Shown piece after piece: positions 1-11,430 of a stretch of DNA of 64,000 bases. Origin of the DNA: Megascapheus bottae (taxonomy: Eukaryota; Chordata; Mammalia; Rodentia; Geomyidae); assembly GCA_024803745.1 (NCBI GenBank), contig JANJXV010000030.1, positions 4,483,001-4,547,000 on the forward strand, read 5' to 3'. Under the pieces are notes generated by a model that worked only from the letters and a program-made list of their open reading frames with translations, was not told where the DNA came from and ran no database searches. Every line of letters starts with the position of its first letter. Within the stretch, counting starts at the first letter, position 1. The position numbers and the translations under genes were made by a program.

Positions 1-172
1 GCACAACTCATACGCATTTCAAAATTAGGATGGAAGTACTTTATTAATTGGAAATAAATGAAATGCCAATCAGTTACCTGATCAATAAAACTATGAATCC
101 TTTAGCTTCTTCCTGTTTCATGTCTTTTCAAAAATTACAAAAAGAACCATTTTCAAAAATAAGCAAGCTTTA
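1..172. other. Unique flank left of the first L1
   Basis: AT-rich sequence with no recognisable gene. Its right end (155-172) is the left copy of the target-site duplication of the L1 fragment that follows. A 113-residue ORF crosses this stretch and the L1 3'UTR; it has no recognisable domain and I do not regard it as a gene. Confidence 0.7.
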
Positions 173-481
173 TCCAAGATATAGAAACAAAAGCCATATA
201 ATGAGTAATTGTTGTCCTTACCTCTCATCTCTTTTGCTGTCCCATGGTTATCTCATATTGTTACAGTATTTCACCTTGTTATCTGATATATTGTATATAT
301 GCGCATTTGGTTATTTGAAATCGGATAGGAAAGGGGGAAAACAAGATGAGGGGTGGGGTGAGGGGAGGGAAATGGGGACCAAGACATGAGAAAGGGTATC
401 ACTGTTTGTGAATTAATGCACCTTCTATCTGGTGAATATAGTGTAACCCTTCTATTAATTACAATAAAATAATATCTGGAA
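173..481 (+). mobile_element. 5'-truncated L1, 3'UTR only
   Basis: About 310 bp of L1 3'UTR in sense orientation. It aligns by eye with 40594-40900: the shared order is GCCATATAATGA, TCTCATCTCTTTTGCTGTCC, a G-rich purine tract, then AATTAATGCACC and CTATTAATTACAATAAA before the A tail. The flanks repeat an 18-bp word AAAAATAAGCAAGCTTTA at 155-172 and 482-499, a perfect target-site duplication, so this is a complete, severely 5'-truncated insertion. There is no coding capacity. The 5' edge is uncertain by a few bases. Confidence 0.92.
349..377 (+). other. G-quadruplex-capable tract in L1 3'UTR
   Basis: Within the L1 3'UTR five runs of three or four G are separated by loops of one to four bases, so the sense strand satisfies the usual G4 pattern. 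The second L1 copy has an equivalent tract at 40779-40802. Guanine-rich tracts are a known feature of mammalian L1 3'UTRs. Folding is inferred. Confidence 0.6.
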
Positions 482-503
482 AAAAATAAGCAAGCTTTAA
501 AAG

Positions 504-750
504 TAAGCCGGGCAGTGCTGCCTGCTGCCTGTCATCCTAGCTACACAGGAGCCAGAGCTAAGGGTCCTGGTTCACAGCCAGCCTAGGTAGGAAACTCCAT
601 GAAACTCTTCCCTCCAATTAATCAATAGCAAACTGGACATGGAATCTTGGCTCTAGAGCATTAGCCCTGAGCACTTCAAAGTTCAGGGACAGCAGCCATG
701 CACCTGGGCCCTGAGTTCAAGCCCCATGAGTGACAGAAAGTAAAAGACGG
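504..750 (+). mobile_element. B1-Geo composite SINE
   Basis: The left part is B1-like (7SL-derived): GCCGGGCAGTG, CATCCTAGCTAC, then AGCCAGCCTAGGTAGGAAA. The right part is Geo-like: TTGGCTCTAGAGCATTAGCCC, a GTTCAGGGACAG segment, and GGGCCCTGAGTTCAAGCCCC. The word AGTTCAAGCCC at 714-724 matches the pol III B-box pattern perfectly. The 3' A-rich tail passes into a (GGGA)n microsatellite. The element lies only about 20 bp after the L1 tail at 481. Moderately diverged. 'B1-Geo' is a name used here for description. Confidence 0.85.
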
Positions 751-806
751 AGAAAGAAAGAAGGAAGGGAGGGAGGGATGGAGGGAGGGAGGGAGGGAGG
801 GAGGGT
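750..806 (+). repeat. (GAAA)n/(GGGA)n microsatellite at SINE tail
   Basis: A purine array starting as GAAA units in the SINE tail and becoming seven or more GGGA units. The GGGA part satisfies the G-quadruplex pattern on the plus strand. Its position suggests it grew from the SINE's A-rich 3' end. Confidence 0.9.
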
Positions 807-1885
807 CATTACATTATGGGATCCCATAGCTGTGGTGTAGAAGTTCTTAATCTACTGCAGCCATACACCACTGCTGTTCTCAATACCACAGCCCTTCCAG
901 GAGGTTGAAGAAACTGCAACTTCTCTGCACAACTATTTATAGATAATAATTTAAAAAAAAAAAAGGAATAAAGAAGAAGAGAACACAGTTCTCTGACACA
1001 GTGACCCTGTCTTGGCAGAGACTCAACTAAGCTCTGTTAGGTCTTCTAGGCAGAAAGGCGATGGAGCAGGAAAGGTGTTTCGTCTCTGCAGCTTGAGTTG
1101 GGCTCCGTCAGTGCAGTATCTGTACCACCACCACCCTGGAGAACAGCAGTGCTCTCTGCCTCTTCTTTGTCCCTGGTAGACATCAATTACCAGGCTGATC
1201 ACAGTGAAAAGGCTCTAGCTTGGTCTAATAAGTTTCCTGCATTCTTTAGAAAAGAGTAAAGTGCTGTCTGGATTGATTTCTGGCTAGGAGTTTGTGCCTC
1301 GTATAAAGAATCTCTGGGAAGTCATTGAAGCAATCAGTACATGCAAAATGGCGGCAACACCACTTTAGATGAACAGCTCATCTCCGACAAGGATCCTAGC
1401 AGAGAAAACAGCTGAAAACATGGCATAAATTCGATTCAAGTTAAGCACAGCAATCTTGTTCAGGATATTGATCTTGTTCCTAATAAATCAGTGAGTGAAT
1501 GGCTGGCTGGATAGAACAAAGGTAGCTGGAAATTCCTTACCTGTAAATACCCTTGAATGGTTCTCAACCCTGATTTGTTTTCCAATTTTACTTTATGAAC
1601 TTTACAACTTACAAAATAATCCCAAGTAATGTAGGTTTCCTTGCTCAAAGAGAAAAGGGTTGTAACACCAATTAACGAATGGTTTAACAGAATCTCATGT
1701 AGTGTACATGAAATGATTCAACAATGAGGAATGAAGAGATTGAAACAGAGATTAGATTACATGAAAGGAAGTGATGAGCCATACTTTTGAGACATGAAAG
1801 TGTGTGCCTAATTGTTTAAACAGTTTGAATTATGCTTTATGATGAGTGTGTTATCACCACAAAAGATTAAACTATTACTAACTAA
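807..1885. other. Unique sequence, no gene seen
   Basis: No repeat family or credible exon recognised. The 62-residue minus-strand ORF at 1460-1648 has no recognisable motif. There is a short A run near 952-964. Confidence 0.6.
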
Positions 1886-1915
1886 ATGTTTGGTGAAAAA
1901 GAGCAAGAGAAAGAA

Positions 1916-1986
<71 letters not shown>

Positions 1987-2139
1987 AAGAAAAAAGGAAG
2001 GAAGGAAGGAGGGAAAGAAGAAAGGAAGGAAGGAAGGAAGGAAGGAAGGAAGGAGGGAGGGAGGGAGGGAGGGAAGGGAGGGAGGGAGGGAGGGAAGGGA
2101 GGAAGAAAGGAAGGAAGGAAGGAAGGAAGGAAGAAGGGA
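1886..2139 (+). repeat. Compound (GA)n (GGAA)n (GGGA)n microsatellite
   Basis: About 65 bp of pure GA (1918-1982) followed by GAAA, GGAA and GGGA units to about 2139. All frames stay open, giving artefactual ORFs of Glu/Arg/Lys-rich type on plus and Ser/Leu/Pro-Phe-rich type on minus. The homopurine strand could form triplex DNA, and the GGGA units could form G-quadruplexes. Confidence 0.97.
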
Positions 2140-2216
2140 AACAACAAACCAAACAAATTTTTATATACAAGGTTCTTCCTCTTCCAAAAAAAAAAGAAGA
2201 AAGAAAGAAAAAAGAT

Positions 2217-2845
2217 GGGCAAACACTGCTGTAAATAAAAGCACAATGTATGAAGTTAGATGCACGACAGTACTTACTCTGAAAATGTAGCCTTCAGCAA
2301 TTTATTGACTACTGAAAAAAACATATGCCAGCATGAAGCCAGCTAGCAGCAGATAATAGACTATCTTGAAAGAGGATTCTTTTATTCTGCACACAGCAGT
2401 AGGTGATAAATGGCTGCGGTGTCCATGCTTACTATTTTCTTCTCCTTTTCCCCCCTATGGCATCTCTCAGATCAGAGACTAATAACCCCCAGGAGAAGAT
2501 ATCTTGACACAACCCCCTCCATCTGTGATAGCGCAGTTATCCAACATCTGTCTGTAACTTGCAGTAGCGACAGGCTGATAGCTTGTCATTTGTCTACCAA
2601 AACACTCAGCATTTCCAGCCATAAAACAGGAGAAACTAGCATAATGTAATTTATTTGGGTAAAGGCGGGAGGTTTTATGATCGTGGAGCCAGAGTTTAGC
2701 TAGAGGCCTTCACAGTATCAACTATTTCTCTTAATACATCCTCTAAACATTACTGTGTGTCATAAAGGTTTCCCACAGTGAATGGCAAACTTAGTTCTTA
2801 GCTACTCAATAGCCAGGCTTAGCTCCATCTTGAGCTTTAGAACAA
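2217..2845. other. Unique sequence, no gene seen
   Basis: Mixed-composition sequence between two purine arrays. A 79-residue plus ORF (2410-2649) has no recognisable homology. A few CpG sites are kept near 2412, 2531 and 2568. Nothing further is supported. Confidence 0.55.
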
Positions 2846-3023
2846 AAGATAGAAAAGAAAGGGAAAGGAAAGAGAAAAGAAGCAGAATAAAAGAAGGGAA
2901 ATAGAAAAGAGGAAGGTGGGAAGGAAGGAAGGAAGGAAGGAAGGAAGGAAGGAAGGAAGGAAGGAAGGAAGGAAGGAAGGAAGGAAGGAAGGAAGGAAGG
3001 AGCGGAGGAAGGGAGGGAAGGAG
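2846..3023 (+). repeat. (GGAA)n microsatellite
   Basis: GAAA-rich sequence leads into about 20 uninterrupted GGAA units (2919-3000), then GGGA/GGAA variants. GGAA is the core site of ETS-family transcription factors, and long GGAA arrays are known in human to be bound by ETS fusion proteins. Any function here is inference. Confidence 0.97.
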
Positions 3024-3140
3024 ACTCTTTATTAGCCCTACAGTGCCATTGAATCATTCAAGTTTCCCAGAGTGTCACCAGAAAAGTGATCTAAGCAGAG
3101 TTCAATATTATTTTGAGGCAGCTAACTGAAAGGATTTGTT

Positions 3141-3320
3141 AGTCAGTCCTGGGCTTGGGCTCAGGGCCTGAGCACTGTCCTTGGACTTTTTCAAGGCTAG
3201 AGCTCTTCCCCCTCAGCACCACTTCCAGCTTTTTTCTATGTATGTGGTACCGAGGACTCGAACCTGGGTCTTTGTGCATGCTAGGCAAGCACTTTAACCA
3301 CTAGGCCAAACTCGCAGCCC
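3141..3320 (-). mobile_element. IDL-Geo SINE
   Basis: The plus strand shows the reverse complement of the dimer. First the Geo part (CAGTCCTGGGCTTGGGCTC, GGCCTGAGCACTGTCC, CAAGGCTAGAGCTC), then the linker CCACTTCCAGC, then the ID-like part (GGTACCGAGGACTCGAACC, GCATGCTAGGCAAGCAC, CCACTAGGCCAAACT). A short word CTGAAAG lies at both ends (left near 3126-3132, right just after 3320) and may be a target-site duplication. The tail is nearly lost. Confidence 0.92.
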
Positions 3321-6070
3321 TGTCTGAAAGTTTTAAACAGTCTGTAGAGCTGTTTCTGATTTGGGGTGGGCACATTTCTTGGGGAGCTGAAATAGTACCA
3401 CTACTCAAACTATCACCTTGCTAATGAAAGTTCTAAAGTGCCCCCCATTAACAACATAGAAACCAGGGTAATTTATAGCAAATCATTTCATGGAATGAGT
3501 GCACAGACAGGCTTTTGAGATTGTCAGGGTAATTTAGTTTCCACATGTATTCCCATGCATGTTGGTTCCGATGACTTTTGATCTACGAGCTAGCTCATCC
3601 ATCCCCTAGAGAAGCAGAGTCATTTTTAATCCCCTGCTTTGAAGACTCTCCTGCCTTTTCTGTTGACAAATGAGACACTGGAGATGTTTTCACCAGAGAT
3701 GTAGAGGTGATGCCCATACCGAGATTTGCTGTAGTCTAAGGCCGTCGTGCCAGTGTCAGGTATCCCTCGCCTTCATTATCCTCATGTTCTGCTCTTCAGC
3801 ACTTCTTGTTTGCCCTTGCTCATATTTTACTCAGGGTCTCCTGCCCCACCATGCTTTTCAAAGTCGTCATGAACTCAGCTTTGCCAGCCATTTGTTCTGG
3901 TAGCCTGAGGTTCTCATCACTGTTGTAACTCCACATGGGTTTTGCCATTTTTCCCCTTGCAACTAGTCAATAAGAACCCTTTTGAGAAGATATTGGCTTA
4001 AGCTCCTTCAATGCTCCATGGAGTGTACATGGTGAGAACAAACCTTTTGATTGCCACGAAACTGAACAGATGAGAAGAGAATCACGTATCAATCAGGTTG
4101 ATCTTTCATTATGCATACACAGTCCACACATAGCCGTTCACAAGTTTAACAGCCCATCCTTATATATAGACTCACAGGTGAAATGCCTTAGACTATTAAA
4201 GATATCCATGTGCTTTAAAAAGAGTAGGTCTTGGTAGCTATGAAAATAAAATAAAGTACGTTGAGTTGTTTAAAGAAAGAGGGACAGAAAGAGTACAGAG
4301 TGGGGAAAGACTGATAGAATATATTGTATATGTGTGGAAATTTAACCCTGATATTCTCCCCACTGTATAACTAGTATAGACCAATACTAGTTCATCTTTC
4401 TCTATTGATTAATGATTTATCACTTTCAGAGTATCGGTATTACCTATTGAAGAACACTGTCAATATAAAGCCATACTGGTTTCTTCTTTGCTAATGAAGA
4501 TGATATCTATTCTAGCAGCCAAACATAATAGTTTTCTTTAATACAAATAATTTTTAGTGTAATGTAGGGTAAGCAAAAGGGAGTTCATTTTAAGAATAAC
4601 CTTTGTCTTTGTAAGGGTACTCATATCTAATTGGTTGAGTATCGATGTTTCAAATCAAATTTAAATTTAGCATGAAAGAAAACTAATGATGAAAGAGAAA
4701 AAATACTTAGGTGATGTGATTAAGAAGAGACCTTTGCCTTTCTTCTGCAAAACAACTCTTGAAGGGGCAATAGTTCTCCCAAAGCAATTGTATTTATAGC
4801 ATTAATTGGATCCAGCTTGGAAGTTGTGAATTTCTGTCATTTTCAATCATTTATTTTTTTAATAATTGCATGGTTTGGCACATTTCTTTCAAGCACAGTG
4901 GAGGGATTGTTTAGTAGCATACGGCTTCAGGAATGGCCTCAGTAGCTCTTCTCAAGTACAAAGTCTCAGAGATTATTTCCTTTGGATCTCAGGGTTGATT
5001 CTTGGGTCAAAATGAATTCAAACTATTTGGGTTTTACTGCTGGATCTGAAATCACTTTATGATAAGTAAGAAATCTCACTGTGGTAAGTTTACAGAATGC
5101 AGTCACCAGTGAAAAGAGCAGCTTTAAGAAGAAGAAAAAATATTGGTAAGAAATAGAAATTCTAGTCGTGAGCTGGTCACAGTAATGGTCTTAAGTTTGA
5201 CTCTCCTACCCCAGGATCTCAGTTTCCCTAAATCTAGGACCAGCAATGGAGCTAACATCACTGAATTTTTGGAGTTTCCTTTTCCCATTTTCCTTTTGCC
5301 AACGTCAACCTTAAAATAGTGACTTATATCTTGAACTCTGTGTGCCCGACAGATCACCACCAGCACAACCTGGAACCGCTGTGAAGCATTAAAGCTATGA
5401 CAGGTTTCACATATCAAAAATACATCCTCACAATGTACGTTGCCCAAAGCAAGAAAGCAGAACAAGGGAAAGACATCAAGTTCAGCTTAGACAACGAGCC
5501 CTGGAGCAGAGATCCAGTTTTCTTCCTTTGGACTAGAAAGTAACAAAACAGTTTGAGGCTACATGATAACCTGTCAAAGTCAGAACAAATGTCAAAGCTT
5601 TTTGAGGTTCCTGCGTTAGTCATACCCTGTGCACTTTAGCCTGCCCACAAGCATTATTTTATGTGCTTGCATAAATTGACTGGGTACAAAACACATACTG
5701 TAGATATGCTACAGGCTAGTGTATGTTTACTTAGCACAAATCTGAGAAATCGTATGTGATTTTCGCTCTTGCCTCATTTTTTTTCAATAGCGTGAATTAG
5801 TTACTACTAAGATATCTTGATTCCCAACATGTTGAAGAAACAACTATCCAAGAACCAAGGAAGAGCTGTTCTGTTTATATTCATTTTACTGAACTCATAG
5901 TGTATTAATTTTCCATTTACATTTTAGAAAACAGCATGCCATATATATATATGATAGAAAAGGTATTTAAGATACAAGAGAGATATCTTTAATTGAATCC
6001 ATGTTTCTTTCTAATTAGGAGCTTTTTTTATCACATAAAGAAAACAATAACATATGGTTAAAAAGTAAAT
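3321..6070. other. Unique AT-rich sequence, no gene seen
   Basis: About 2.7 kb without a recognised SINE or gene. ORFs at 5124-5465 and 5414-5623 (minus) and 3670-3903 (plus) have no recognisable motif. A short (TA)n run lies near 5941-5952. A stretch near 4265-4390 faintly resembles an old L1 3' end, but I do not call it. Confidence 0.5.
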
Positions 6071-6306
6071 AAGCTGGTTACCAGTAGCTCACCCCTGCAA
6101 TTCTAGCTATTGAGGAGTCCGAGCTATGAGGATCACAGTTCCAAGCCAGCCTGGGCAGGAAAGTCCAGGAGACTCTTATCTCCAATGAACCACCAGAAAA
6201 CTGGAAATGGAGCTGTGGCTCAGAGTGGTAGAGCCCTACCCTTGAGCAGAAGAGCCCAGGCTCTGAGGTCAAGCCCCATGACCCACAAAACAAACAAACA
6301 AACAAA
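6071..6306 (+). mobile_element. B1-Geo composite SINE
   Basis: The left monomer is B1-like (AGTAGCTCACCCCTGCAATT, TCTAGCTATTGAGGAGTC, AGCCAGCCTGGGCAGGAAAG). A linker ACCACCAGAAAACTGGAAAT follows. The right monomer is Geo-like (GCTGTGGCTCAGAGTGGTAG, CCTACCCTTGAGCA, GGTCAAGCCCCATGACC). The tail is (CAAA)n at 6286-6306. Chance ORFs on both strands (6078-6353 minus, 6110-6325 plus) come from this element. Confidence 0.93.
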
Positions 6307-6985
6307 TACCAAGATAGCAAAGTAGGGCAAATGATAGAGAAAAAAAAAAACAAAAACCATAATGCAGTCTGTGGATTTTTATTCAGATGACCCAGAAAAC
6401 AAACTAATTCCTACCTCAAAATACTCACAGTGAAGCGCCCGACTCGTAGGCCCACTCCCCTCCTTGTAAGCAAGCATGGAAAGCCAGCCTGGTCAACAAT
6501 GCATGCACCAGGCTCTGCTGGAGGAGAAGGGCCCCGGAGATGATGGACAGACAGCCATGTGCGTGGTTGGCAGTTCTGGTCAGCGCACTGCTCAGAACCT
6601 GCAAATTGAGTGGGGATGACCTGAGGCAGGGCCCAGACTGAGACCCCAGACTTAGACCCGTTCTCCAGGCTCCAGGGGTCCTGCTATCACACCAGGCCTG
6701 AGAGGCCTTTTTCTTGTCTTCACCTTTCCATTCGAGTTAATGTGAACAGGAACCATGCCAAATTCTGAAAGCTTCTGTCTAAATAAATGTCTCCAATTCC
6801 CTCCGGCATATTAGAAAGAAAGAAAAAAATGGGTAGTTATCAATGTATTTCTCATATGGAAAATAGAAGGACTCAAGGGTAACTCGGTTCCATGTAAGGA
6901 AAATCTGTGCCCTATTCAATGATTTAAGAGCAATAATTTTTTGTCTTGTTTTTCTGAATCTCAACAAAGGGAAAATGCCACAGTG
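6307..6985. other. Unique sequence with a GC-richer patch at 6435-6715
   Basis: The stretch 6435-6715 is clearly richer in G and C than its surroundings (for example GGGCCCCGGAGATG and GAGGCAGGGCCCAGAC) but shows no ORF, splice-like pair or known repeat. The flanks are AT-rich. Confidence 0.4.
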
Positions 6986-7083
6986 GTTTTTTTTCTCACT
7001 CTTTCGCTCACCTTCTCTCTCTCCCTCTCTTCCTCCCTCTCTCTCTTTCTCTCTGTCTCTGTCTCCCCCCCACTCTCTCTCCT
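6986..7083 (+). repeat. Polypyrimidine (CT)n tract
   Basis: Impure CT-rich low-complexity run of about 100 bp with units such as CTCTCT, CCCTCT and CTGTCT. Homopyrimidine-rich on the plus strand. Confidence 0.9.
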
Positions 7084-9354
7084 AATTACTTCCAACTATT
7101 AGAAATATACTTCTCTCTAGGAAGGAGTCTCTCTTTGAAAGATAATTTACCCACCACTAGGCTTTTTCCATTTACCTGTTGTCACAAGCAATATTATAGC
7201 TAAATAGTTCCAAGTTTGAGTATTTAGAGATGGAAAATCAGATGTTTCCCAAAATTATATATATATACATTCAAAGTTTTAATTGTCATGTATATACTCA
7301 AATAATATCAAATCAATCTGTGTGATATCACTATTTAGTTTATGAAGAAAGAATCTCAAGTAAGAGAGTATTTTAAGACACCTAAGAATAACATAATTGT
7401 AGGTGGGAGGCCTTGAATGTAAACTCACAGATCCCAATTAAAATGCTTTGCTGATTCTAAGATTTTAGCAACCAGCATCCAGGATTTATTGATGTGTGGA
7501 TAGAGTTATCACATGTCATATGTAAGATAAAGTGCTAAGATAAATGCTAATCAGCCAATTAAGCAGCAAGTTATTCATAGAGGTGTTATATTTCCAAACT
7601 TTGGGGCAATTACAGTGTTTAGATGTAGTCACATTCCGTGTGCATTCTTAAATAAGTGCGCTCGGAACATAGCAGATGGTGGAAATTATGAGATAGAAGA
7701 AATATTTTATGACTGAATCAAAACAGTTCTATGTGTATGCTGACACTGGATTTCTGGGAAAAGAGAAGCTGTATCTTTCATCTTTGTGTTGGTGTCTGGT
7801 TGATTTTAGTTACCAAAATATTTCAAAATAAATACTTAAATTCAAAACCTTTAAAATCTGTAGAGAACATACGGCTGTAGTATAGAATCCTCAGATGTTA
7901 TATATCCACGCTCCTCAGTTTCATACCACGTCCGTGTGGCACACTTGTTGCTATGGGTGGGTCAGTTTAGCTATGCCCAGTTTCGCTCTGCACTCATTAA
8001 GTAAAACCTGCTCTCTTTACTCAGATTGTCCTAGTTCTTTTATTTGCCCTAGCTCTTTTTATTCCTATCCTCCCCTCCCTATTCCAGGACTACACTGGAG
8101 ATACCACTAGAAAAACTGGAGAGAAAAACAGGGTTTTCTCTAGCCCCACACCTTTTCCTGCACACCTGTGGTCGTTCCTGCCAGTAGGAGCTGTGGTCAG
8201 GCTGAATGTTTATTGCCATCTGATTCACATATGGAGGAGATGGCGTTTGGAGGCTGGGTTTTGAGTGGTTCTCAGGGCATGGGAGGGGAGCCCTCTGGAA
8301 TGGTACCTGCGGCCCTTCTTGAAGTACAAGAGTTACACACCAGTTAAACATGTAAACAACACTACCAATAGACCCAGAACCTGCCCATGTCCCGATCCCG
8401 GATTTCCCAGCATGCATTACTGGGTAATAGTATTTCTTCTATTTAGAAACTACCTGCCTCATAGCATTTGTTCTATAGCAACGCAAACAGACTTAGACTG
8501 TGTGGCTTCAAGCTCGTGAGTCTTTGCTCTTTCTTCTGTGATATATTACCAGGGACGATATACGCTTTTCTTTTGAGAAATGTTACTTTTCATCATTAAG
8601 AGTTGGGCTTGTGTCATTTTGGATATTCAATGGAACTACATGGTCAGCATTTTCTTTAAATTCTGGAATATATAAAGTAGAACTTGGCGAAAAAGAAAAA
8701 CATTTTAATATCCTTACATCATTTCTGGATTGACTTTTAATGCTAGGTTAACTCTTTTCCTCCTGGAGTCCATTTTCCTGACATCTTATGAGATAGTTTC
8801 TTGCTAGGCATTGTGGAGGTTATCTTGATGGAAGGTATTTTTTTTTTACATCCTAGCAAAAATTAGAGTTTTGTGGTAGGATGTGAGTAATTTAGAAATA
8901 GATTTTCCCCCTCTGGAGCTTTGCTTCTTAAGATTTGCTCTGTGGGGTGAGTGCAATATTTAGTTTAGGACTAATTTTCCTCTCTACTGAGGCAAGACCG
9001 TTCTGTGTATGATAGTCAATACACCTTGAAATAAAAAGCTTTACTGTCTTGCTGATACAAACAGGAACTGTCCCCAGCCTGGGTGCTATTCTGGCAATTG
9101 TTCCATGAAGTCTTTGCAAACAGTCTGACCTGCACCCCCAGAGGTAGATTCCCCAGGCCTCTTCCCAGGATTTAGCACTCCTACTTTGCATCCTCTGACC
9201 TCTCCCAGCCCCTGTCTCTCCTGGTTCCTCAATTTACCTGCCCTGCACAATGACTTGGAAATCTCTCTCCAAAGACACAGAGTTCTTTCTCACCTCAGTT
9301 GCGATCCATTTCTCCAGGAATTCTGGCTTTCATGCCTTAGGTCCAGTTGCCTGT
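7084..9354. other. Unique sequence, no gene seen
   Basis: No repeat or gene recognised over 2.3 kb. ORFs around 8079-8519 on both strands overlap a GC-richer stretch but lack recognisable motifs. At 8403-8417 the word TTTCCCAGCATGCAT resembles the ZNF143/SBS core. Confidence 0.5.
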
Positions 9355-9660
9355 TTGTTTGTATGTGTGTTTCTTTGTTTTGGAAGGATCTGAAGTTTGA
9401 ACCTTCCACCAGGAGGTTATTAGGCTACTGTTCTACCACTCAAGTGATAGTCCCAGCTCTCTTTTCCTGTAGTTACTTGTTTTCACATGTCTGGAGCTAG
9501 TCTCAGATTTCATTCCTCCTTTCTGTGCCCATTTCTAGGGTCTGGAAGATGGGCCGACACACCTGGTGTCTGGATTGAGATAGTCTCTTACTACTTTGTT
9601 GACCAGGATAGTCTCCTGATCTCTTCCTCCTAAGTAGTTTACAGTCCCTCATAGCCAATG
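9355..9660 (-). mobile_element. Old ID/B1-type SINE relics
   Basis: On the plus strand AAGTTTGAACCTTCCACC, GTTCTACCACTCAAGTG and GTCCCAGCTC read as the reverse of a tRNA-type SINE head. Then 9573-9660 (GAGATAGTCTCTTACTAC, TTGACCAGGATAGTCTCCT, CTCCTAAGTAGTTTACAG) reads as a reversed B1. Together this resembles an old, decayed dimeric SINE. Strong divergence and missing tails make family assignment uncertain. Confidence 0.55.
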
Positions 9661-11194
9661 ACTTGAATTCTGTTGCTTCCTGTAGTTTGTTGTCAAGTGA
9701 CTTCAGGAAAAAGGTTATACTCATCCACCTCGTAGTACATCTTAATTGAAACCCATTTCTCCATGTGCCTTTTCAAGGCTGGAACATTTGAAATCTATTT
9801 CTAACTTCAGGGTAAATTCTATCGTATGTGATGAAAGGCAGAAAATGTGGCCTGGTGTCAGAAATAAAATTTCACTGAGAGCAACAATATTTGGAAGAGT
9901 ATTAGGGGGAAGAGGTTTCACGAGGTTGTTTCTATCACATACACAAAGAAATAGTCATCTACGTATGACTATCTTATCTAGATATTTTAATTTGTGAAAG
10001 TAATATTTTTTGAGAAACTCCTACTCCTTCTAAACAATGAGAGACTTGGAGTAAAATATGAATTTTTTTGTTCTGAATTCAAAATATAAGAACAGGAAAA
10101 TGTAAAGTTTTGAGACTGAGAATTACATAATTGAGATGAATCTTTTGTGAAAATAAAGCCTAAAATTTAAAACAATCAGACCTAAAGCTGTCTTTCGCAT
10201 GCACGAAAGCATGCCTTTATTGAAAATGTATTTGTCTTTGACAGATAGGTTTTAAAGTAAAAAATACCCTGATCAAAACATCTTACTGTTGCCACTGAGG
10301 TTTCCCATTAAACTTCAGATGTGAAGCCTGAGTTATTTTATTTTATTGTCTTTCTCAAATAAAAGTATTAACAGCCTTATGATATAATTACAAATCATAC
10401 CATAAGGCTCATGGAAAGAACCACAGAGGAGACATTTAAGTTAATAACCCATGGTTAGGATTTCAAAAAGAAACTATTTAAAATTTCAGCTCAATGATAA
10501 AGCAGGCCTATCTCAGTAAAAGATCTACGAGAAAATTATGACTGCAAACTCCTAAGGAAATTACACTGCCATAGATTGGAACATAAATACGCAAGGAGAC
10601 AGATGATGAATACCTTGTAAAATTTCTGAATCTTTAAAGGCAAGCAGGAAAAATATGACTGCAGTGAAATTTTATGCTATCTTGGGTTTACTGGATACAA
10701 GGAAATATAAAATCAATATTTTTATACCATATCCGATTATTGTTCTAATTTCTAGTTAGAGATTGATGATTAAATGAATGTAAGTGCTTTTTGTCTCTAA
10801 GCCATTTGGGCAAAAAGTTAGTTTAAAACCCCTGTGAAGAAACTCACCACAAACATCATCTTTTTACAGAACATCTTCACTTTTGTCCATTTGCAACATT
10901 AATAGAGACTAAGATGAATACTAATTTGAAGATATTGAATGGAATACAATTCTTTTCTTCTCATTGGGATATAATTAATAATTAGAGCATATAATGTCTC
11001 TACATTGTCTAATGAGCCTGAAAACAAACATCTTACCCTTGTAGTATGAGTTAGAGGGACTGCTTTTCAAAATCAAATTTTTTCCCATGACATATTCAGT
11101 ACTAATGGTATTTTATGCCTGCATGAAGGCAAAAAGACTTTCATTCCTTTATTTCTGCCTTTTGCAACAGTGGTTATAAATGCATCTTGGAAAG
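9661..11194. other. Unique AT-rich sequence, no gene seen
   Basis: No repeat or gene recognised. A 6-bp-stem hairpin CTTTCG/CGAAAG lies near 10192-10209. The 83-residue ORF at 9746-9997 has no motif. Confidence 0.55.
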
Positions 11195-11430
11195 CTGGAC
11201 AGTGGCTTTTTTTTTTTTTTTTTTTTTGCCAGTCCTGGGCTTGAGCTCAGGGCCTGAGCACTGTCCTTAGATTTTTCTCAAGGCTAGAGCTCTACCACTT
11301 GAGCCTCAGTACCACTTCCGACTTTTTTCTGTGTATGTGGTACCAAGGAATCGAACCCGGGTCTTCATGCATGCTAGGCAAGCACTTTAACCACTAGGTC
11401 AAACTCCCGGCCCCTGGACAGTGGCTTTTT
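11195..11430 (-). mobile_element. IDL-Geo SINE with perfect target-site duplication
   Basis: The 17-bp word CTGGACAGTGGCTTTTT occurs at 11195-11211 and 11414-11430 and brackets the insertion. Inside, on the plus strand, come the poly-T (reverse tail), then Geo reversed (CCAGTCCTGGGCTTGAGCTC, CAAGGCTAGAGCTCTACC), then ID-like reversed (GGTACCAAGGAATCGAACC, GCATGCTAGGCAAGCACTTT, CAAACTCCCGGCCC). The intact duplication and full dimer point to a fairly recent insertion. Confidence 0.97.

Noticed and set aside
1808..2290. ORFs of over 100 residues on both strands (Arg/Glu-rich, Ser/Leu-rich, Pro-rich)
   Set aside because: Direct translations of the GA/GGAA/GGGA microsatellite; no gene structure.
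4265..4390. Possible old L1 3' end
   Set aside because: Purine tract and TATTGTATATGTGTGG are suggestive, but no clear tail or shared word order with the other copies.
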